From: Candidatus Melainabacteria bacterium
GTDB taxonomy: Bacteria; Cyanobacteriota; Vampirovibrionia; Vampirovibrionales; JAJTHC01
Direction: 5' to 3'
Length of the DNA stretch: 6,983 nt
NCBI GenBank assembly: GCA_026389055.1
Contig: JAPLIO010000155.1
Location: 1 to 6,983, forward strand
Part shown: positions 1-4,095 of the stretch, one piece after another
How the letters are laid out: each line of letters begins with the position of its first letter
Position numbering within the stretch: the first letter of the stretch is position 1
Position numbers and translations under genes: made by a program
The notes under the pieces: model-generated
What the model saw: only the letters and a program-made list of their open reading frames with translations
Database searches by the model: none
What the model was told of the DNA's origin: nothing

Positions 1-21
1 CTACGCTCGGAATGACAAAAC

Positions 22-49
22 ATGCTATTTAATCGGTCAAATGGTATGA
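22..49 (+). repeat. GCTATTTAA...GGTAT arm repeat, copy 1
   Basis: Reads GCTATTTAATC...AATGGTATGA. Related copies lie at 69-86 (partial, interrupted by the MITE), 3088-3110 (minus strand), 3194-3229, 3311-3340 and 4061-4090. All have CGCTATT or TGCTATT followed about 12-15 bases later by GGTAT or a variant. They accompany the palindromes and appear to be the ends of a composite dispersed element. Confidence 0.55.
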
Positions 50-86
50 AACGACAATCGATGATAGAACACGCTATTCTAACAGT

Positions 87-212
87 TATAGTATTTTGAA
101 TTATTTTAGTTGCATTTTTTTGTAGGGGTGCGATTTATCGCATCCGTTTGAGGATTGTTGGGCGGACGTAATAAATTACGCCCCTACAAAATAAATGATT
201 CAAAACACTATA
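87..212. mobile_element. 126-bp MITE-like element, copy 1 (TA-bounded, cloverleaf palindromic core)
   Basis: The ends are inverted repeats: TATAGTATTTTGAATTATTT on the left, and reading inward from the right TATAGTGTTTTGAATCATTT (two differences in 20). If the outer TA is the target duplication, the ends are TAGTATTTTGAAT and ATTCAAAACACTA, as expected for a TA-targeting IS630/Tc1-mariner-type transposase acting in trans. The core (121-188) is a 68-bp palindrome, TGTAGGGG...CCCCTACA, enclosing two small hairpins. No coding capacity. The same sequence recurs at 3751-3950. Confidence 0.75.
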
Positions 213-219
213 ATAGAGC

Positions 220-2979
220 TTAACTAAACACCACGCCAGCCCCATCGGCAGATAAACCCACATGAATGGTGCTTCCCACCGAAAACGACTTGCTAAGCAA
301 CGCTTTGGCTAACGGGTTTTCCAACACGGTACGAATTACCCGACGCAACGGCCTTGCCCCATAAACAGGATCATACCCCTTGCGTGCCAGCAATTCCAGC
401 ACATCATCCGCCACAGCCAGCGTCAACTCCTGCTCCGCCAACCGACCGTTTAGCGTAACAATCGCATTCTTAACAATCGCTTGCAACGAAGTCAAACTCA
501 ACGGCTGAAACATCAACACTTCATCAAGCCGATTCAAAAATTCAGGGCGGAAATTAGTTCGTAATTCCGCCATAACCGCCTCTTCTACCGACGTGGGAAT
601 ACCAGACCTCTCGCAGGACTTAATATCTGGGGCAGCTTCGTTGTCATTTGCGGTACTCGAATCCTCATGTACCTTAGTGTACACCTGCGGTTCTCCGTTC
701 CTCATTCCTAGAATCTGCTCCCACCTATCAAGCCCTGCAAGAGGTCTTCCTTCCTCTGTAGGGGATGCCCCCCATGGCATCCCGTTTATAGACGCTTCCA
801 CCAACCAATGGCTACCGATATTGCTGGTTAAAATAATTAACGTATTGCTAAAATGCACCACTCGCCCCTTGGAATCGGTCAATCGCCCATCATCCAGCAC
901 TTGCAGTAGCAAGTTCATCACATCAGGGTGGGCTTTTTCTACTTCATCAAACAGCACCACACTAAAGGGTTTTCGCCGAACGGCTTCCGTCAACTGACCG
1001 CCTTCATCATGCCCAATATACCCAGGAGGAGACCCTATCATTCGGCTCACAGCGTGCTTTTCCATGTATTCGCTCATATCCAACCGAATGAGCGATTGTT
1101 CATCATCAAACAACTGCCCCGCTAAGGCTTTGGCTAGTTCCGTTTTTCCCACGCCCGTCGGGCCTAAAAACAGGAAGCATCCCATCGGGCGATTCGGCTC
1201 TTTCAAGCCCGCCCTTGCCCGCCGAACGGCTTCGGAAACCGCTGTAACGGCTAGGTTTTGCCCAATGACTCTTTTCTGTAAGATGCTTTCTAAATCAAGC
1301 AATTTTTCGGTTTCTTCTTTGGCTAATTTATCAACAGGAATGCCCGTCCATCGGCTAACGACCGCTTCAATATCTTCCACCCCAATGGCTTCTTGCATCA
1401 ATAACGATTGGCTAGCATCTTGGGCGGTTTCAAGGCTTTTTTCCAGCTGGGGCAATTTACCGTATTTCAATTCTGCGGCTTTGCTAAAGTCTACATCCCG
1501 TTCAGCTTGTTCAATGGCTTGTTTGGTGGTTTCAATTTCCTGCTTCAACTGTTGAACGCTTTGCAAGGTTTGTTTTTCTGCTGACCATTGGCTTTTCATG
1601 GTGGATTCTTGCTTGCGGAGCGTTTCAATTTCCGATTGAATGCTGGAAAGCCTACTTTGCGAAGCCGCATCGGTTTCCTGTTTGAGGGCTTCGGCTTCAA
1701 TTTCCAACTGACGCAAATTGCGTTGAATAGAATCCAACTCCACGGGCAAACTATCAATTTCCATGCGAAGCTTACTGGCGGCTTCATCAATTAAATCGAT
1801 GGCTTTATCGGGCAGAAATCTATCGCGAATGTATCGTTTTGAAAGGACGGTTGCCCGCACTAAGGCGGCATCTTTAATGCGAATACCGTGGTGAATTTCG
1901 TAGCGTTCTTTCAGCCCTCGTAAAATGCTGATGGTTTCTGCTTCGCTGGGTTCATCGACCAACACAGGCTGAAACCGACGCTCCAACGCCGCATCTTTTT
2001 CAATATATTGCCTGTATTCCGAAAGCGTGGTTGCCCCTATGCAGTGCAGTTCGCCACGGGCTAGCATGGGTTTTAGTAGGTTGGCAGCATCCATAGAAGA
2101 ATCGCCCCCGCTACCTGCCCCTACCACGGTGTGCAGTTCATCAATAAATAAAATGATTTCACCAGCAGCGGCTTGCACTTCGGCTAGCACGGCTTTGAGG
2201 CGTTCTTCAAATTCCCCCCGATATTTCGCCCCTGCTACCAAGCTACCCATATCGAGTGCCACCACTCGGCATGCTTTTAGGCTATCAGGCACATCGCCTT
2301 GCACAATGCGTTGAGCTAACCCTTCAGCGATGGCGGTTTTACCCACCCCCGGTTCACCAATGAGGACAGGGTTATTTTTCGTCCTTCGGCTGAGCACTTG
2401 AATCACTCGGCGGATTTCTTCTTGCCTGCCGATAACGGGGTCTAACTTGCCTGATTGGGCTTGTTGGGTTAAATCTTTGCCGTATTTGGCTAGGGCGGAA
2501 TCGTCTTCGGCGTCGGTTGGGTTTTGAGCCTTTAGGGGTTTGAGTGCTTTTAGTAGGGCTTCACGCTGTAGGGTTTGCTGATGCAGTAATTGGGAAGCAC
2601 TACCGCCAGCATCTAACAAGGCTAGTAGCAGGTGTTCAGGTTCGATGAGTTTTTCGCCCATGCTTTTGGTTTCGTTCCATGCTTGGTTGAACAACACGGA
2701 AAGCCGAGGGGTGTAGTGCAGGGCGGAAGGGGGCGTGCTACCGTGGGCTAGTTTCCCACGGCTGTTAAGTTCGGCAATTAAGCCTGCTTTTAGTGTGGCG
2801 ATGCCTTCGGGTTGAAGGCAGGTTAGTAGTAGTTTGTAGGCGGTGCTTTCGCCTTCTTCAAGGATGGTGAGGAGGAGGTGTTCGTTATCAAGGTGGGTTT
2901 GGTTGTATTCGAAGAGTACGTCGCTGGCACGGGCTAGTAGGGTTTGGCTGGCGGTGCTTAGGCGTTTGATATCTAGCAT
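220..2979 (-). CDS. clpB: ClpB, ATP-dependent disaggregase (Hsp100), with a 63-residue in-frame insertion
   Basis: Cytosolic hexameric AAA+ disaggregase that, with DnaK/DnaJ/GrpE, threads aggregated proteins through its central pore. Visible in order: Clp N-domain (about 1-145); NBD1 with Walker A GEPGVGKT (208-215), pore loop KYRG (252-255), Walker B IILFIDE (275-281) and arginine-finger region ALERRF (331-336); a coiled-coil middle domain (about 405-530), which separates ClpB from ClpA; NBD2 with Walker A GPTGVGKT (606-613), pore loop GYIG (653-656), Walker B VVLFDE (674-679), sensor 1 TSN (718-720), arginine finger in FRPEFLNR (R817) and sensor 2 GARPLRR (874-880). The ATG at 2979 has an AAGGAAG ribosome site 8 nt upstream. 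All catalytic motifs are present. The protein is 919 residues against about 857 for the family. The excess is one block, residues 733-795, between sensor 1 and the arginine finger of NBD2. No CIRCE operator was seen upstream. Identity is certain; activity with the insertion is not. Confidence 0.98.
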   Translation of the reverse strand: MLDIKRLSTASQTLLARASDVLFEYNQTHLDNEHLLLTILEEGESTAYKLLLTCLQPEGIATLKAGLIAELNSRGKLAHGSTPPSALHYTPRLSVLFNQAWNETKSMGEKLIEPEHLLLALLDAGGSASQLLHQQTLQREALLKALKPLKAQNPTDAEDDSALAKYGKDLTQQAQSGKLDPVIGRQEEIRRVIQVLSRRTKNNPVLIGEPGVGKTAIAEGLAQRIVQGDVPDSLKACRVVALDMGSLVAGAKYRGEFEERLKAVLAEVQAAAGEIILFIDELHTVVGAGSGGDSSMDAANLLKPMLARGELHCIGATTLSEYRQYIEKDAALERRFQPVLVDEPSEAETISILRGLKERYEIHHGIRIKDAALVRATVLSKRYIRDRFLPDKAIDLIDEAASKLRMEIDSLPVELDSIQRNLRQLEIEAEALKQETDAASQSRLSSIQSEIETLRKQESTMKSQWSAEKQTLQSVQQLKQEIETTKQAIEQAERDVDFSKAAELKYGKLPQLEKSLETAQDASQSLLMQEAIGVEDIEAVVSRWTGIPVDKLAKEETEKLLDLESILQKRVIGQNLAVTAVSEAVRRARAGLKEPNRPMGCFLFLGPTGVGKTELAKALAGQLFDDEQSLIRLDMSEYMEKHAVSRMIGSPPGYIGHDEGGQLTEAVRRKPFSVVLFDEVEKAHPDVMNLLLQVLDDGRLTDSKGRVVHFSNTLIILTSNIGSHWLVEASINGMPWGASPTEEGRPLAGLDRWEQILGMRNGEPQVYTKVHEDSSTANDNEAAPDIKSCERSGIPTSVEEAVMAELRTNFRPEFLNRLDEVLMFQPLSLTSLQAIVKNAIVTLNGRLAEQELTLAVADDVLELLARKGYDPVYGARPLRRVIRTVLENPLAKALLSKSFSVGSTIHVGLSADGAGVVFS
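595..783 (-). other. In-frame structured insertion inside clpB, possible non-autonomous RNA-type mobile element
   Basis: Family ClpB proteins pass from NIGS in NBD2 through a short variable stretch to the helix leading into FRPEFLNR. Here 63 extra residues (733-795, from GMPWG to SGIP) intervene. They are encoded by exactly 189 bp whose ends are imperfect inverted repeats (sense GGGATGCCA and TGGTATTCCC). Inside these lies a 17-bp stem, 730-746 paired with 605-621. Further helices are 715-723 with 628-635, hairpin 704-714, hairpin 688-697, and 652-656 with 669-673. Of the three sense frames only the clpB frame is open. All four arginines in the insert use AGA/AGG, whereas six of the seven flanking arginine codons I checked are CGN. 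No transposase is encoded. The element class was not recognised; a standalone HEARO/omegaRNA-like or RPE-like element is only a possibility. The boundaries are set by the inverted ends and the length fit to ClpB. Confidence 0.75.
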
Positions 2980-2987
2980 GGCGAAGG

Positions 2988-2994
2988 CTTCCTT
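2988..2994 (-). promoter_or_regulatory. clpB ribosome binding site
   Basis: AAGGAAG on the minus strand, 8 nt before the ATG at 2979. It is a good Shine-Dalgarno match and fixes this start. Confidence 0.75.
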
Positions 2995-3030
2995 TCAGAA
3001 CAGAGAGGGCAGGGGGATAGACTACCTTCT

Positions 3031-3038
3031 ATTATGAC
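3031..3038 (-). promoter_or_regulatory. Candidate extended -10 promoter for clpB
   Basis: Minus-strand CATAAT (3036 to 3031), with the TG of an extended -10 one base further upstream (3038-3037). This would give a leader of about 45 nt. No convincing -35 box, heat-shock sigma-32-type promoter or CIRCE inverted repeat was found nearby, so heat-shock control is not visible here. Confidence 0.35.
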
Positions 3039-3115
3039 AGATTTTCCCAAAACCGCCCGAAACCCTCATGTTTTCTTTAGGATGCTGATACCAAAAGATT
3101 AAATAGCGTGTTGAA

Positions 3116-3183
3116 TGTAGGGGCGTGATTTATCACGTCCGCCCTATAATCCCCAAACGGATGCGATAAATCGCACCCCTACA
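3116..3183. repeat. Cloverleaf palindromic repeat core, 68 bp, inverted relative to the MITE cores
   Basis: The outer stem is TGTAGGGG/CCCCTACA, with two internal hairpins and a TCCG/CGGA middle stem. Its reverse complement matches 121-188 with about five differences in 68. Two of these are a compensatory pair in one hairpin (CGTAAT/ATTACG there, CGTGAT/ATCACG here). This copy lacks the TATAGTATTTTGAAT ends and is instead flanked by inverted GCTATTTAA...GATACC arms (3088-3110 and 3194-3229). Confidence 0.8.
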
Positions 3184-3234
3184 CAGGAAAAATTTACGCT
3201 ATTTAAACTTTGAATTGGCATGATACCATTTCAC

Positions 3235-3307
3235 GTCATGTTGAGCGAATGCGAAACATCTCCTGTGTTTGTCGTCTCGGGAGATCCTTCGCTTCACTCA
3301 GGATGAC
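3235..3307. repeat. Inverted repeat with GTCAT...GATGAC ends, about 29-bp arms
   Basis: The left arm (3235-3263, beginning GTCATGTTGAGCGAATGCGA) and right arm (3279-3307, ending TCACTCAGGATGAC) are imperfect reverse complements with a one-base indel. They are separated by a 15-bp loop. This resembles the dispersed GTCATTCTGAGCGAAGCGAAG-type palindromes present in many bacterial genomes. Bases 1-17 appear to be the right end of another copy. Confidence 0.65.
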
Positions 3308-3310
3308 AGA

Positions 3311-3340
3311 ATACGCTATTCTAACTGTGAACGGGTATTA
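3311..3340 (+). repeat. GCTATT...GGTAT arm repeat providing a gene's stop codon
   Basis: ATACGCTATTCTAACTGTGA then ACGGGTATTA. Same family as the arm at 22-49. Its last three bases (3338-3340, TAA on the minus strand) are the stop codon of the 78-residue gene, so the repeat defines the end of that reading frame. Confidence 0.55.
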
Positions 3341-3574
3341 CTTAGAGAATAAAAACGCAATAATCGCCCCAATTAAAGGTAGTACAACCGTGGCTAGCAT
3401 CCATTTCAGCCATGTAATATCTCTATCAATCAGCTTAAAGCCATTTTGCGTGGCTTCAGCGTGCTTATTGATAAGCCCCACAATCTGCTCAAATCGGTTC
3501 TGATTAACCGCTTCCAAATACTGAAGCTTCAAATCTATTTCATTGTTGTTATACTGCGGAGGATGGGCAGACAT
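3338..3574 (-). CDS. Small probable membrane-anchored protein, 78 residues
   Basis: The first 50 or so residues are hydrophilic, with a spaced pattern of L, I and V compatible with a helix or coiled coil (DLKLQYLEAV..., RFEQIVGLINKH). One hydrophobic segment follows at about 56-76 (LKWMLATVVLPLIGAIIAFL), then a terminal SK. Small size, helical front part, a W/K-rich lead-in and a C-terminal membrane span recall the XhlA (haemolysin/phage holin-associated) type of small protein, but I cannot confirm that family. The ATG at 3574 has only a weak purine-rich AAAGAAAG about 12 nt upstream. Support for a real gene comes from its own upstream extended -10 promoter and a terminator that insulates it from the TPR gene. 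No phage genes are adjacent. Function unknown. The stop codon lies in a dispersed repeat arm, so the original C-terminus may have been altered. Confidence 0.6.
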   Translation of the reverse strand: MSAHPPQYNNNEIDLKLQYLEAVNQNRFEQIVGLINKHAEATQNGFKLIDRDITWLKWMLATVVLPLIGAIIAFLFSK

Positions 3575-3656
3575 GGTAGTTCATACTTTCTTTGAATTTT
3601 TCTTAAATTAAAGCGTGATATGATTATCGACCTTAACTTTAAATAACTTTACTTTT

Positions 3657-3665
3657 ATTATAGCA
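3657..3665 (-). promoter_or_regulatory. Extended -10 promoter for the 78-residue gene
   Basis: On the minus strand TGCTATAAT (3665 to 3657) is a perfect TATAAT with the extended TGn. No clear -35 box sits at 17 bp, which is usual for extended -10 promoters. Transcription would start near 3650, leaving a leader of about 75 nt. It lies just downstream of the terminator at 3696-3727. Confidence 0.6.
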
Positions 3666-3695
3666 TAATGGCTCTTTGTTTTGCTACAACGCAAT

Positions 3696-3727
3696 AAAAA
3701 AGCCGATACGGCGGGGTATCGGCTTTT
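3696..3727 (-). terminator. Rho-independent terminator, probably for the TPR gene
   Basis: AAAAGCCGATAC and GTATCGGCTTTT pair across the six-base loop 3710-3715. On the minus strand the stem is followed by six T residues (complement of 3696-3701). On the plus strand there are four T, so it may work both ways. The nearest upstream minus-strand gene is the TPR gene, whose stop is about 370 nt away. The MITE and the divergent palindrome lie in between and may have been inserted later. Confidence 0.8.
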
Positions 3728-3750
3728 GAATCATTTACTTTATCATATAG

Positions 3751-3950
3751 TATAGTATTTTGAATTATTTTAGTTGCATTTTTTTGTAGGGGTGCGATTT
3801 ATCGCATCCGTTTGAGGATTGTTGGGCGGACGTAATAAATTACGCCCCTACAAAATAAATGATTCATGCGATTTATCGCATCCGTTTGAGGATTGTTGGG
3901 CGGACGTAATAAATTACGCCCCTACAAAATAAATGATTCAAAACACTATA
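3751..3950. mobile_element. MITE-like element, copy 2, with an internal 74-bp tandem duplication
   Basis: By eye this is base-for-base the same as the element at 87-212, except that 74 bp (3793-3866) is repeated exactly at 3867-3940, giving 200 bp instead of 126. The termini TATAGT and ACTATA are kept, with TA at each boundary. Near-identity between two copies in one window suggests recent movement or gene conversion. The duplication adds a second pair of small hairpins and a second CCCCTACA right half without a second left half. Confidence 0.8.
3793..3940. repeat. Tandem duplication, 2 x 74 bp
   Basis: Unit 1 is 3793-3866 and unit 2 is 3867-3940, each starting TGCGATTTATCGCATCC and ending AAATGATTCA, with no differences. 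The junction GATTCA-TGCGAT shows no obvious long homology, so slippage at a short repeat or replication across the hairpin is likely. Confidence 0.9.
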
Positions 3951-3970
3951 TGTTTAAATTATTGCTTTGG

Positions 3971-4058
3971 CAGGGGCGTGATTTATTCGCCCTTCGGCCT
4001 ATGCGTTGCATCAGTCCGCTTCAAAATTCAAAAAGGGCGGATGCAATCCGCCCCTACA
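3971..4058. repeat. Divergent palindromic repeat of the GTAGGGGCG type
   Basis: A degraded relative of the 68-bp core. The left part reads CAGGGGCGTGATTTATTCGC and the right part ends in CCGCCCCTACA. It contains its own strong hairpin GGGCGGAT-GCA-ATCCGCCC. The middle is different and longer. It is followed by a GCTATTTAA...GGTATA arm (4061-4090) that reaches almost to the stop codon of the TPR gene. Confidence 0.6.
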
Positions 4059-4060
4059 AA

Positions 4061-4090
4061 AGCACGCTATTTAACCTGTTAATGGGTATA
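4061..4090 (+). repeat. GCTATTTAA...GGTAT arm repeat next to the TPR gene
   Basis: CACGCTATTTAACCTGTTAA then TGGGTATA. It is the same arm family and ends five bases from the stop codon of the TPR gene at 4096-4098. Confidence 0.5.
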
Positions 4091-4095
4091 AGAGC

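Larger units (their letters stand above)
1..219. other. Intergenic region downstream of clpB, made almost wholly of repeats
   Basis: No gene was seen. Bases 1-17 look like the right end of a GTCAT...GATGAC-type repeat cut by the window edge (CTCGGAATGACA). Next come a GCTATTTAA arm (22-49), a second arm (69-86) and the 126-bp MITE-like element (87-212). Only seven bases separate the MITE from the clpB stop codon. No ordinary hairpin-plus-U-tract terminator for clpB was found. Confidence 0.7.
2980..3337. other. Intergenic region between clpB and the 78-residue gene
   Basis: About 358 bp. It holds the clpB leader and candidate promoter (2980-3060), inverted arms around a cloverleaf core (3088-3229), and the GTCAT...GATGAC inverted repeat (3235-3307). 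No RNA gene or additional credible ORF was seen. No T-rich hairpin terminator for the 78-residue gene was recognised apart from these palindromes. Confidence 0.6.
3575..4095. other. Intergenic region between the 78-residue gene and the TPR gene
   Basis: About 520 bp. It contains a promoter (3657-3665), a terminator (3696-3727), the MITE with tandem duplication (3751-3950), the divergent palindrome (3971-4058) and one arm repeat (4061-4090). A short plus-strand frame across 3893-4099 is made of repeat sequence and is not considered a gene. Confidence 0.7.

Noticed and set aside
595..783. Intein inside ClpB
   Set aside because: 63 residues is far below the minimum for a splicing intein, there is no N-terminal Cys/Ser block or C-terminal HN motif, and the residue after the insert is Thr without the preceding HN.
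595..783. Group I or group II intron
   Set aside because: Too short, with no group II domain V-like hairpin or convincing group I core (P/Q/R/S) elements recognised. A heavily reduced relative cannot be excluded without a covariance-model search.
593..997. Plus-strand open frame antisense to clpB, spanning the insertion
   Set aside because: It overlaps conserved ClpB motifs on the other strand, has no recognisable domains or ribosome site, and its composition is what an antisense shadow would give.
2980..3060. CIRCE or sigma-32-type heat-shock control of clpB
   Set aside because: No TTAGCACTC-N9-GAGTGCTAA inverted repeat and no CTTGAA/CCCCAT pair were found by eye.
3210..3503. Plus-strand open frame across the GTCAT...GATGAC repeat
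   Set aside because: It is built from repeat sequence and the antisense of the 78-residue gene, with no ribosome site and no family resemblance.
3751..3950. CRISPR array
   Set aside because: Only two directly adjacent identical units with no spacers; it is a tandem duplication within a palindromic element.
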